Both the position numbers and the translations under genes were made by a program. Positions 34,264-42,264 of a stretch of 64,000 bases of DNA are shown in pieces (within the stretch, counting starts at the first letter, position 1; every line of letters starts with the position of its first letter). Below the pieces are notes generated by a model. That model was not told the DNA's origin, ran no database searches, and was given only the letters and a program-made list of their open reading frames with translations. This DNA is from Sphingopyxis sp. (GTDB taxonomy: Bacteria > Pseudomonadota > Alphaproteobacteria > Sphingomonadales > Sphingomonadaceae), in assembly GCF_016704835.1 (NCBI RefSeq), contig NZ_JADIZJ010000001.1:1101001-1165000 (forward strand), written 5' to 3'.

Positions 34264-35067
34264 ATGAACCTCCAGGATATGTTCGGCCTCGACGGCCGCA
34301 TCGCGCTCGTTACCGGCGGCTCGCGCGGCATCGGCAAGATGATCGTCGAGGGCTATCTCGCCGCAGGCTGCGCGCGCGTGTACATCTCGGCGCGCAAGAC
34401 GCAGCAGATCGAGGAAGCCGTCGCCGATTTCGACACCCGCTATCCGGGCAAGGTCATCGGTCTGCCCGTCGATCTCGCGACCGTCGAGGGCTGCCGCGCG
34501 CTCGCCAAGGAACTTGAAGCGCGCGAAGAACGCCTCGACATCCTCGTCAACAATGCCGGTGCTGCGTGGGGCGAACCGTTCGAGGGTTTCCCCGAAGCGG
34601 GATGGGACAAGGTGATGGACATCAATGTTAAATCGCCCTTCTTCCTGACGCAGGCGCTGCACGGACTGCTCAAGGCGGGCGGGACGCATGAACGGCCATC
34701 GAAGGTCATCAACATTGGTTCGATCGACGGCATGCGCCTCAACCCCTGGGAAACCTACAGCTATCATGCATCGAAAGCTGCGATCCTCTATCTCACCAAG
34801 CGCCTCGCCGCGCGGCTGGTGAGCGACCACATCCTCGTCACCGCAATCGCGCCCGGCGCCTTCCAGTCGGACATGAACAAGGCAGCGCGCGATCATGGCG
34901 ACGCGGTGGCGAAAAGCATTCCGGTAAAGCGCATCGGCGCGCCCGAGGACATGGCGGGCGCTGCGATCTTCCTCGCGTCGAAGGCGGGCGACTATGTCGT
35001 CGGCGACACGATCACCGTCGACGGCGGGCTGGTGCATGGCGACGTGAAGACGAGCATCGACGCGTAA
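34264..35067 (+). CDS. Short-chain dehydrogenase/reductase
   Basis: 267 residues from ATG 34264. Motifs: LVTGGSRGIGKMIVEGYLAA, ISARKTQQ (basic, NADP-type), NNAGAAWGEPF, serine in IGSIDGMRLN, YHASK and VGDTITVDGG. It is the third gene of the dehydrogenase operon, separated by the hairpin element, so its expression may be lower. It could act as a 3-hydroxyacyl or ketone reductase in the same pathway. Upstream in-frame codons are repeat sequence and were rejected. Confidence 0.9.
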   Translation: MNLQDMFGLDGRIALVTGGSRGIGKMIVEGYLAAGCARVYISARKTQQIEEAVADFDTRYPGKVIGLPVDLATVEGCRALAKELEAREERLDILVNNAGAAWGEPFEGFPEAGWDKVMDINVKSPFFLTQALHGLLKAGGTHERPSKVINIGSIDGMRLNPWETYSYHASKAAILYLTKRLAARLVSDHILVTAIAPGAFQSDMNKAARDHGDAVAKSIPVKRIGAPEDMAGAAIFLASKAGDYVVGDTITVDGGLVHGDVKTSIDA

Positions 35068-35074
35068 CGCCGAC

Positions 35075-35124
35075 ATCGTCGATCAAGCCTGTCCTGAGCC
35101 TGTCGAGGGGTCGGGCATGACGAT
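35075..35124. repeat. Short repeat with ATCGTC/GACGAT ends
   Basis: A 50-base stretch with inverted ends ATCGTC and GACGAT containing CCTGTCCTGAGCCTGTCGAGGG resembles a common intergenic repeat type of sphingomonads (CTTGTCGAAGGG family). Positioned after the SDR stop, it may help end transcription. The family assignment is from memory, and only one copy is in the window. Confidence 0.35.
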
Positions 35125-35133
35125 AGCGGCCGA

Positions 35134-35162
35134 TTGACTCGGTCGCGGCCAAGGTGTATTAT
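35134..35162 (+). promoter_or_regulatory. Strong sigma70-like promoter
   Basis: TTGACT (35134-35139) and TATTAT (35157-35162) are separated by 17 bases, the best consensus match noticed in the window. It lies 27 bases before the lipoprotein start at 35190, with AAGGAGA between. Confidence 0.65.
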
Positions 35163-35189
35163 ACAGCTAATGCACCAAGGAGATGTCCC

Positions 35190-35708
35190 ATGCGCCTCGC
35201 GTTCCTGATCCCCCCGATGATGCTCCTCACCGCCTGTGGGGCAGAGGAAAAGAAAGCCGAGGACGCCACCGAAGTCTCGATCAACGCCGGCGACGAGCAT
35301 GGCGGGGTCCAGATCAGGACCGGCAAGGACGGCGGCAATATCAAGATCGGCGGCGACGGTGCCGCGATCGACATCGACATTCCCGATTTCGTCGATCTCG
35401 ATATCGAAAGCGATTTCGACATCGACGGCGTCAAGCTTTATCCGGGCAGCAAGGTGACCACCGTCAACGTCGACGCGAACGACAAGAATGGCGCCGACAA
35501 GGCGACCGTCAAACTCGGCTTCACCTCACCCGCCGCGCCGACGAAAGCCGCCGACTGGATGGCCGGCGAGTTCGCCAAAAAGGGCGTCAAGATCACGCGC
35601 AGCGGCGATACGCTCGCGGGCAAGGACAAGGACGGCGCCGATTTCCGGATCAACTTCGCCCCCGACGGCGCGAACGCCAAGGGCGAGGTGGTGATCGTCA
35701 AGAGCTGA
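35190..35708 (+). CDS. Putative lipoprotein with Asp/Gly-rich repeat segment
   Basis: 172 residues from ATG 35190, after AAGGAGA. Lipoprotein signal with lipobox LTAC (PPMMLLTACG). The middle (about residues 35-80) is acidic and repetitive, with alternating GGNIKIGGDG and IDIDIPDFVDLDIES, suggesting a beta-rich or adhesin-like stretch. The C-terminal part (TKAADWMAGEFAKKGVKITR) looks like a compact alpha/beta domain. Known sphingomonad relatives, as I recall, are unnamed lipoproteins. It has its own strong promoter and stands alone, so it may be abundant or constitutive. Confidence 0.8.
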   Translation: MRLAFLIPPMMLLTACGAEEKKAEDATEVSINAGDEHGGVQIRTGKDGGNIKIGGDGAAIDIDIPDFVDLDIESDFDIDGVKLYPGSKVTTVNVDANDKNGADKATVKLGFTSPAAPTKAADWMAGEFAKKGVKITRSGDTLAGKDKDGADFRINFAPDGANAKGEVVIVKS

Positions 35709-35721
35709 CCGCCGCCTTCCG

Positions 35722-35812
35722 CGTCATTGCGCGTAGCGACGAAGCCATCTTCTGCTATCGGCCTTGCGCGGCATTGATCGCTGGCGATTGCTTCGCTTCG
35801 CTCGCAATGACG
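35722..35812. repeat. Intergenic palindromic repeat, CGTCATTGCG family
   Basis: A 91-base element with 10-base inverted ends CGTCATTGCG and CGCAATGACG, between the convergent lipoprotein and ppc genes. Further in, GCGACGAAGCCATC pairs imperfectly with CGATTGCTTCGCTTCG, giving a long hairpin. Same family as 11746-11829, also in a convergent gap. Confidence 0.65.
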
Positions 35813-35826
35813 GAATGGGAAGCTTT

Positions 35827-38505
35827 CTATCCGCTATTGCGCAGCGCGGTCGCAATTGCGTTGATCGTCAGCTGGATGCCCTCGGCGATGCGCGGGTCGG
35901 TCTCGCCCGCGCGGTGGCGCTTCATCAGCTCGATCTGGAGCAGGTTCAGCGGCTCGATATAGGGCAGGCGCAGCCGGATCGACGCCTCGAGCGCCGGATT
36001 TTTGTCGAGCAGGCGCGTCTGCCCGGTGATCTCCAGCAACCCGTCATGCGCGCGGTTCCATCCGTCCTTGATCCGGCCAAAGATCGCATCATGCCCGTCG
36101 ATGCCTGCGGCCAATTCGGCATAGCGTGCCGCGATCCCCATATCCGATTTCGCGAGCACCATCTCCATATTGCCGAGCAGCGCCGCAAAGAACGGCCAGC
36201 CTGCCGCCATGTCGGCGAGCAGCCCCTTGTCCTCGAACGCCGCGAAACCCTCGCCGGTGCCGTACCAGCCCGGCAGCATCGCACGCGCCTGTGCCCAGCT
36301 GAACACCCACGGGATCGCGCGCAGATCCTCAATCGCGCTCGACTTGGTGCGACTCGACGGCCGCGACCCGATCTTCAGCGTCGCGATCTCGGCGATCGGG
36401 GTCATCGCGCGAAAGAAATCCTTGAACGTCGGGGTGTCGTACACCAGCCCGCGATAGGCAGCGAAGGCGCCGTCCGACAGCTGGTCCATCGCCGCGGTAA
36501 AGCGCGCCGCGTCGGGATCGCTGAGCGCTTCGGGCTCGAGGCTCGCGAGCAAGCTGGCCGACACCATCGCCTCAAGATTTGTCGCCGCGCTCGCCGCGGT
36601 GCCATATTTCGCCGCGATCACTTCGCCCTGTTCGGTGATCCGGATGCGCCCCTGCACGGTGCCCGCGGGCTGCGCGCGGATCGCGGCAAAGGCGCTGCCG
36701 CCGCCGCGCCCAACCGCGCCGCCGCGGCCGTGGAACAATTGCATCGCGGTGTCGGCGTGGTCGAACACCGGGGTCAGCGCCTGCGAAGCCTGATGCAGCC
36801 CCCAGGTCGACGTCATATAACCGCCGTCCTTGTTCGAATCCGAATAGCCGATCATCACTTCCTGATGCCCGCGCTGCCCGATCTGCGGACCGATTTCGGG
36901 CATCGCGAAATAACGCGCCATGATGCCCGGCGCCTGGTCGAGATCGGCGATCGTCTCGAAGAGCGGCACGACCATCAGGTTGCTCTGACCCGCCGCTTCG
37001 CCGCTCCGCCACAATCCGGCTTCGCGCGCGAGGACGTGAACTTCGAGCAAGTCGGACAAGGTCTGCGCCATGCTGATGATCCACTGACAGATCGCTTGCC
37101 CGCCCAGCCGCGCGCGGACATCGGCGGCGGCGTGGACGATCGCCAGCTCGCCCGCGGTCTCGTCGCTCCACTGGTGCCACGGCGCCGCGAGCGGACGATC
37201 GCTTTGCAATTCGGTGGTCAGCAGCGCGACGCGCGCCGTTTCGTCCAGCGCCAGATAGTCGGCGCACACGCCCGACACCCTGAGCAGTTCGGCGAGCACC
37301 CGCTCGTGCACCGCGCTGTTCTGCCGCATGTCGAGCGTCGCGAGGTGAAATCCGAATACCTCGACCGCGCGGATCAGCCGCCCCAATGCGCCGATGCCGC
37401 CGAACTGGCCCTGGCTGTTCGCAGACAGGCCATTGGCAATCGTAACGAGGTCGCGGCGGAAATCGGCGGGGGTCGCGTAAGCTTCACCCTTCAGCGCCGA
37501 CGGCCGCGGCGGCGCCTTGCCGACGATCTGCGTATGGGTCGCGCAAAGCCGCGCATAAATGCCCGACAGCGCCCGGCGGTACGGTTCGTCGCGGCGGCTC
37601 GGCGCGCTGTCGCCGCTCGCTTCGGCCAGCGCTTCGACTGCCTCGGGGACCGCAGCGAGGCTCGCCGACACCGACAGCTCGGCACCCAGCCCATGCACCG
37701 CGTCGATATAATGCCCCAGCACCGCGGCCGCGTTGCGTGCCGTTGCCATCACCATCGTCTCGGCGGTGACGAACGGGTTGCCGTCGCGGTCGCCGCCGAT
37801 CCAGCTGCCGACCCGCAGGAAGCTCGCCGCCCGCTGCCCCAGCTCGGCTTCCCAGCGCGCATAAAGCTTCGGAACGACGGGCAGAAACACGTCGCGCAAA
37901 TAGGTCAGCGCGTTGTCAATTTCGTCGGCGACGAACAATTTCTCGGTCCGCAGCGGCCGCGTCTGCCACAGCAGCACGATCTGGCGCCTGATCGCATCCT
38001 CGACGACATCGCCCTCGGGCGTCTCGTCGGCGCCGCTGTCGCGCAGTAGCATCAACTCGGCGATGCGGTTCTTGTGGTCGAGCATCGATTTGCGTCGCAC
38101 CTCGGTCGGGTGCGCGGTCAGCACCGGCGCGACGAGCGATGCGCTCAGTAGCGCCGCGATCGCGTCGCTATCGATCCCGTCGGCCTTCAACTTCTCGATC
38201 GCGGCGGCAACCGTCGCCTCGGGCTCCGCCGCCACCCCCTGCCGGTCCTCGGCCAGATTGGCGAGCATCGAAAACAGCATGAAGCCGCGGACAAACGCGA
38301 CCGTATCGTCCAGGCTCAGCGCATCGAGCCCCGGATCGATCGCCTCGGCGCCCGCGATCCCGCGATGCCGATCGACGCTCGACGAGCGGATATATTCGGT
38401 CTGGCGAAACAATTTGTCGCCGCCATAGGCGCGAATGACGTCGCCGAGGATCCGCCCCAGATAGCGGATGTCGGGATTTTGCGAGATCTGGATCGGCGGG
38501 CCCAT
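35827..38505 (-). CDS. ppc: Phosphoenolpyruvate carboxylase
   Basis: 892 residues from ATG 38505; an ATG 45 bases upstream would add a basic tail unlike the family. It makes oxaloacetate from PEP and bicarbonate, refilling the TCA cycle. Landmarks: APVLTAHPTEVRRKS with the catalytic His, GSWIGGDRDGNPFV, VMIGYSDSNKDGGYMTS, MQLFHGRGGAVGRGGG (the mobile catalytic loop) and the C-terminal PYIEPLNLLQIELMKRHR. The C-terminus ends NSG, as in bacterial enzymes with the regulatory Asn-Gly end. Transcribed alone, convergent with the lipoprotein. Confidence 0.97.
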   Translation of the reverse strand: MGPPIQISQNPDIRYLGRILGDVIRAYGGDKLFRQTEYIRSSSVDRHRGIAGAEAIDPGLDALSLDDTVAFVRGFMLFSMLANLAEDRQGVAAEPEATVAAAIEKLKADGIDSDAIAALLSASLVAPVLTAHPTEVRRKSMLDHKNRIAELMLLRDSGADETPEGDVVEDAIRRQIVLLWQTRPLRTEKLFVADEIDNALTYLRDVFLPVVPKLYARWEAELGQRAASFLRVGSWIGGDRDGNPFVTAETMVMATARNAAAVLGHYIDAVHGLGAELSVSASLAAVPEAVEALAEASGDSAPSRRDEPYRRALSGIYARLCATHTQIVGKAPPRPSALKGEAYATPADFRRDLVTIANGLSANSQGQFGGIGALGRLIRAVEVFGFHLATLDMRQNSAVHERVLAELLRVSGVCADYLALDETARVALLTTELQSDRPLAAPWHQWSDETAGELAIVHAAADVRARLGGQAICQWIISMAQTLSDLLEVHVLAREAGLWRSGEAAGQSNLMVVPLFETIADLDQAPGIMARYFAMPEIGPQIGQRGHQEVMIGYSDSNKDGGYMTSTWGLHQASQALTPVFDHADTAMQLFHGRGGAVGRGGGSAFAAIRAQPAGTVQGRIRITEQGEVIAAKYGTAASAATNLEAMVSASLLASLEPEALSDPDAARFTAAMDQLSDGAFAAYRGLVYDTPTFKDFFRAMTPIAEIATLKIGSRPSSRTKSSAIEDLRAIPWVFSWAQARAMLPGWYGTGEGFAAFEDKGLLADMAAGWPFFAALLGNMEMVLAKSDMGIAARYAELAAGIDGHDAIFGRIKDGWNRAHDGLLEITGQTRLLDKNPALEASIRLRLPYIEPLNLLQIELMKRHRAGETDPRIAEGIQLTINAIATALRNSG

Positions 38506-38645
38506 GGCGTGATTGCTGCACCTGCGAAGGCGCAGCGTCAAGCGGCGCATAGCTATGCTGGGATCACTAATGATCCGACTCGGTATGAATCTTTTAGTCA
38601 GCCAATTGCTTTATCGTTCACCGTCGCAAGACCGGAGTAAGCAAT

Positions 38646-39191
38646 TTGAAACAACGCAGTGCGGCCTTCGCTATTTGGATGGCGCTTTTTGTCGCTCTTG
38701 CCGTGACCCTTTCCCTTACATTGGGGACGAATAGGCCCGGTGTGGCTGGAACGGAAATCGCAGCCGAAGGCGCCGGCGTGAAGACGGCGATACATCCCTG
38801 GCCCGAAGCCGCAGAGGTTCGGGTGTTTGTTGAAGACATTCCGTTCGATGAATTCGAGCGCACCGGGAAAAATATGTCGAAACCCGATGGCATCGTGCTG
38901 ACCAAATCTCAGCGGGCTGTGCTGGACAAGGCCGTACATCTCTATCGGATGACGCCCAAAGAATATGAAAACAACGCTGTCGTCGGCTGCTTCATTCCCC
39001 ATCATTTCTTCCGGTATTATGATAAGAAAGGTCGCCAAATCGGTGAAATGGCAGTTTGCTACTGTTGTGGCGGAATTGAGTTTTCACCGGCTATCAAATG
39101 GCTTCGCCCTGAAGAGGAATGGCAATTCGAATTTGAGGGTGTGGAACAGATGCTGAAGGAAATGGGCGTTCCGACCGACGTCAATTGCTGA
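38646..39191 (+). CDS. Hypothetical protein, AT-richer than its surroundings
   Basis: 181 residues from a TTG at 38646 that is supported by GGAG at 38634-38637. An N-terminal hydrophobic helix (AIWMALFVALAVTLSLTLG) suggests a membrane anchor or signal. A notable block is VGCFIPHHFFRYYDKKG followed by CYCCGGIEFSP, with three cysteines in four residues that could bind metal or form disulfides, and a final Cys. I cannot name the family. Base composition is visibly more AT-rich than ppc or ybaY, which with the rare start suggests acquisition from elsewhere. Function unknown. Confidence 0.75.
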   Translation: MKQRSAAFAIWMALFVALAVTLSLTLGTNRPGVAGTEIAAEGAGVKTAIHPWPEAAEVRVFVEDIPFDEFERTGKNMSKPDGIVLTKSQRAVLDKAVHLYRMTPKEYENNAVVGCFIPHHFFRYYDKKGRQIGEMAVCYCCGGIEFSPAIKWLRPEEEWQFEFEGVEQMLKEMGVPTDVNC

Positions 39192-39199
39192 GGCGCGGA

Positions 39200-39622
39200 T
39201 CAGCGCGTCTTCACCAGATTGAGCATCCCCATGTCGATCCGGCTTCGGCCATCGAATACCACGCTGTTGCGCGTGTCGGTGATGAACATCAGCCGCCCCG
39301 ACGCGTCGCTGATCCGCGCCGACACGGCATAGCTGTGCCGCGGGTCGAGCGGACGCTGATCGACGGTCAGCGAAAAGGCGAAGGGCACTTGCCGTCCGTC
39401 GGCGGTGAAGCTCTGCTGCGCGATGGTGCGCGACGGCGCATCCATCAGGCTGACATCGCTCAGCTGGATTTCGATCTGCGCCGTCGGCGGCAGCGCCACG
39501 CGTTCGCGGTACGTAATCTGACCGGTCACCGACACCGGCTGTTCGGACGACCCCAGCGTCGCGCACGCCGCGAGTGGCAGGGCGGCGAGGCTGAGTGCAA
39601 GCGCGCGGACGGTACGGACCAT
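39200..39622 (-). CDS. YbaY-family lipoprotein
   Basis: 140 residues. Lipoprotein signal with lipobox LAAC (LAALPLAACATLG). The body is the YbaY/lipoprotein domain: VTGQITYRERVALPPTAQIE, IQLSDVSLMDAPSRTIAQQ, and PFAFSLTVDQRPLDPRHSY, a small beta-sandwich. AGGAGA precedes the ATG at 39622. Envelope function is not established; members are often stress-linked. It ends just beyond the hypothetical gene in convergent orientation. Confidence 0.85.
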   Translation of the reverse strand: MVRTVRALALSLAALPLAACATLGSSEQPVSVTGQITYRERVALPPTAQIEIQLSDVSLMDAPSRTIAQQSFTADGRQVPFAFSLTVDQRPLDPRHSYAVSARISDASGRLMFITDTRNSVVFDGRSRIDMGMLNLVKTR

Positions 39623-39700
39623 GGTTGTTCTCCTGATATGGCTGGCGGCCCGTTAAGGCCGCTGCCATGAACCCTGTCTGTCCGGCGCGTTGCCCGCCGG

Positions 39701-40267
39701 TCAGCCCTCCAGCTCGACATCCCAATAGAGCCAGTCGATCCAGCTCGTATGCAGATAGCCCGGCGGGAAGGCCCGCCCATTGTCCTGGAGCTGCCAGCTC
39801 GTCGGGCGCCACGGCTGGCGATAGATCGGCATCCGCGCCTGCTGCGGCGTCCGCCCGCCTTTCTTGAGGTTGCAGGGCGCGCAGGCGGTGGTGACATTTT
39901 CCCACGTGGTGCGCCCGCCAAGGCGCCGCGGCACGACATGGTCAAAGGTCAGATCCTTGCCCGACCCGCAATATTGGCACGAGAAGCGGTCGCGCAGGAA
40001 CAGGTTGAAGCGGGTGAACGCCGGGTGCTGCGATGGCTTCACATATTGGCGCAGCGCGATCACGCTGGGGATCGGCATCGTCCGCGTTGGCGAATGAATC
40101 TCGCGCTCATAATTTTCGACGATGGTGACGCGGTCGAGGAAAACCGCCTTGACCGCGGTCTGCCATGGCCACAGGCTCAAGGGATAGTAGCTGAGCGGCG
40201 TATAATCGGCATTCAGGACAAGCGCGGGACAGCTGTCGGGATGCCGGGCGAGATCGGGATGGAACAT
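39701..40267 (-). CDS. HNH endonuclease
   Basis: 188 residues from ATG 40267; an ATG at 40348 is in frame but adds a tail unlike the family. The ββα-metal HNH core is FSCQYCGSGKDLTFDHVVPR followed by GGRTTWENVTTACAPCNLKKG, with C-x2-C and C-x2-C zinc pairs and the catalytic DH. The N-terminal half (ALVLNADYTPLSYYPLSLWP) is typical of a widespread, chromosomally stable HNH family not attached to restriction systems. Role unknown; no methyltransferase or phage gene is adjacent. Confidence 0.88.
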   Translation of the reverse strand: MFHPDLARHPDSCPALVLNADYTPLSYYPLSLWPWQTAVKAVFLDRVTIVENYEREIHSPTRTMPIPSVIALRQYVKPSQHPAFTRFNLFLRDRFSCQYCGSGKDLTFDHVVPRRLGGRTTWENVTTACAPCNLKKGGRTPQQARMPIYRQPWRPTSWQLQDNGRAFPPGYLHTSWIDWLYWDVELEG

Positions 40268-40436
40268 GGCTTTTGGACATTGCCCCCGTTGCTGAGCGGA
40301 TGGCGCGCCACTGCCTTCCTCAAGTGACAAGCCTATTACATGCCGCATCAGAATCTGACGTCAAGGGGGCATGTGCCGCAAGATATGGAAGGATTCCGAT
40401 GATCGCGGCACAGTATATGGAGTCTTTACCACGTCG

Positions 40437-41288
40437 ATGCTGACCCGTTTCGCGCCCAGCCCGACCGGCGACCTCCACCTCGGCCACGCCTATAGCGCGG
40501 CGCTTGCGCACGCTGCCGCGCGCGCGGCGGGCGGGCAATATCTGATCCGCATCGACGACATCGACGGCAGCCGCTCGCGCGAGGCTTATGTCGGCGCGTC
40601 GCTCGCCGATCTCGCGTGGCTCGGGCTCAACTGGGATGGCGAACCGCTGCACCAGTCGGCGCGGATTGGCGATTATGCGGCGGCACTCGATACGCTGCGC
40701 GACCGCGACCTCGTCTATCCCTGCTTCTGCACCCGCGCTGATATCGCCGCGAGCCTCTCGGCGCCGCACGGCCCATCGGGGGCGGTCTATCCCGGCATCT
40801 GCCGAAATCTGCCCGAAGCCGAGCGCGAGCGGCGCATGGCGACCGAGCCGCATTGCTGGCGTCTCGATACTGCCGCTGCCGTGGTGAACGTCGGTGCTTT
40901 GACCTGGGAGGAGCAACGGCAGGGGCCGCGCATCGCCGACCCGCTGGCGCACGGCGACATCGTCCTCGCGCGCAAGGATGCCCCCGCCAGCTATCATCTC
41001 GCCAGCACCCTCGATGATGCCGATATGGGCGTAACGCAGGTCATCCGCGGCGCCGACCTGATTGCCGCGACCGATGTCCACCGACTGCTCCAGGCGCTGC
41101 TCGATCTGCCGACCCCCCTTTACCGCCACCATCCACTGGTTTGCGGCCCCGATGGCAGGCGGCTGGCGAAGCGCGACGCCGCAGCGTCGCTCGCCGCGAT
41201 GCGCGCCGCCGGCGTGGATGGCCGCGCGCTCGCGGCCGATCTTGTCGCCGGGCGCCTTCCCACTGGTTATTCGCTGCAAATGCCCTAA
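40437..41288 (+). CDS. gluQ: Glutamyl-Q tRNA(Asp) synthetase
   Basis: 283 residues from ATG 40437. It activates glutamate and attaches it to queuosine at position 34 of tRNA-Asp, not to tRNA-Glu. The class I signature HLGH is in RFAPSPTGDLHLGHAYSAAL, the KMSKS-like loop is GRRLAKRDAA, and a zinc site is formed by CFCTRAD and YPGICR. It lacks the anticodon-binding domain of GltX, which is why the protein is short. A queuosine-precursor transporter gene is found at 49725. Confidence 0.93.
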   Translation: MLTRFAPSPTGDLHLGHAYSAALAHAAARAAGGQYLIRIDDIDGSRSREAYVGASLADLAWLGLNWDGEPLHQSARIGDYAAALDTLRDRDLVYPCFCTRADIAASLSAPHGPSGAVYPGICRNLPEAERERRMATEPHCWRLDTAAAVVNVGALTWEEQRQGPRIADPLAHGDIVLARKDAPASYHLASTLDDADMGVTQVIRGADLIAATDVHRLLQALLDLPTPLYRHHPLVCGPDGRRLAKRDAAASLAAMRAAGVDGRALAADLVAGRLPTGYSLQMP

Positions 41289-41297
41289 ATAGGGACC

Positions 41298-41522
41298 ATG
41301 AACATTCTGCTGATCATCGGCGTCGTCGTGGCGGCCGGCTTCGTCCTCTTCTCGCTCGCGCGGGGGCTCTTCTATTTTTCGCAGGGCCACCAGGCCGTGA
41401 TCGACGGCAAAGTCGAAGAAAATCAGATGATGCAGAACAAGATGATGATGTCGCGCGTCAAATGGCAGGCGATCACCATCATTCTGATCGTGCTGATCGG
41501 CTTGCTCGCCGCGGGCGGCTGA
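41298..41522 (+). CDS. Small twin-transmembrane HIG1-like protein
   Basis: 74 residues with two membrane helices (ILLIIGVVVAAGFVLFSLA and ITIILIVLIGLLAAGG) joined by a short polar loop with QNKMMMSRVKWQA. Alphaproteobacterial proteins of this form carry the HIG1 domain, which in mitochondria associates with cytochrome oxidase supercomplexes. It follows gluQ by nine bases and precedes the adenosyltransferase; this order is common in sphingomonads as far as I recall. Function in bacteria is not established. Confidence 0.8.
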   Translation: MNILLIIGVVVAAGFVLFSLARGLFYFSQGHQAVIDGKVEENQMMQNKMMMSRVKWQAITIILIVLIGLLAAGG

Positions 41523-41548
41523 TCCTGCCGCTGCGCCAGCCCCGATAA

Positions 41549-42130
41549 ATGGTCAAACTCAACAAAATCTACACCCGCACCGGCGACGACGGCACCACCG
41601 GGCTGGTCGACGGATCGCGGATCGCCAAATCGGCGCCGCTGATGGCGGCGATCGGCGATGTCGATGAAGCGAACAGCGCGATCGGCATGGCGGTCGCGGC
41701 GCTCTATCCGAACAGCGATGCCACTGCGATGTTGGTGCGCATCCAGAACGAGATGTTCGATCTGGGCGCCGACTTGGCGACTCCGGCGGACATCCAGTTC
41801 GGTTTCGGCCCGCACGACATGGCGCTCCGCATCGTTCCCAGCCAGATTGCGCGGCTGGAGGACGAGATCGACCGCATGAACGACGATCTTGAAGCGCTGC
41901 GCAGCTTCATCCTGCCCGGCGGCACCGACGCCGCCGCGCGGCTCCACCTCGCACGCGCGGTAACGCGACGCGCCGAACGGGCGGCGGTTGCCGCGGGTGG
42001 CGACCGCGACCTCAACCCGCTGGCGCTCACCTATCTCAACCGGCTGTCCGATCATCTGTTTGTGCTCACCCGGCACCTGAACGCTGCAGCGGGCGGTGAC
42101 ATTTTGTGGAAGCCCGGCGCCACGCGCTAG
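41549..42130 (+). CDS. Cob(I)alamin adenosyltransferase, PduO type
   Basis: 193 residues. It transfers the adenosyl group of ATP to cob(I)alamin, making adenosylcobalamin needed by methylmalonyl-CoA mutase among others. The N-terminal ATP loop TRTGDDGTTGLVDGSR, DEANSAIGMA, FILPGGTDAAARLHLARAV and RRAERAA are family signatures. Propionyl-CoA made by the MmsA pathway in this window would need a cobalamin mutase, a loose metabolic link. Located 26 bases after the HIG1-like gene, probably co-transcribed. Confidence 0.93.
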   Translation: MVKLNKIYTRTGDDGTTGLVDGSRIAKSAPLMAAIGDVDEANSAIGMAVAALYPNSDATAMLVRIQNEMFDLGADLATPADIQFGFGPHDMALRIVPSQIARLEDEIDRMNDDLEALRSFILPGGTDAAARLHLARAVTRRAERAAVAAGGDRDLNPLALTYLNRLSDHLFVLTRHLNAAAGGDILWKPGATR

Positions 42131-42264
42131 CCTGATGGTCCTCCCTATCGCTGCGCGACAGGAAGACCGAGATTGTTCCCCAAATGTTCTAGACATTCCG
42201 CTACGCCGTAACCATATTCGATCTTCGTGCGAAACCGAATCGCACTTCGGGGGATTGTCTCACC

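Noticed and set aside
35764..38049. 761-codon plus-strand frame
   Set aside because: Antisense to ppc, beginning in an intergenic repeat; composition is that of a shadow frame.
39701..40267. Restriction-modification or phage defence system around the HNH gene
   Set aside because: No methyltransferase, helicase, toxin or phage gene is adjacent; this HNH family is a stable chromosomal one.
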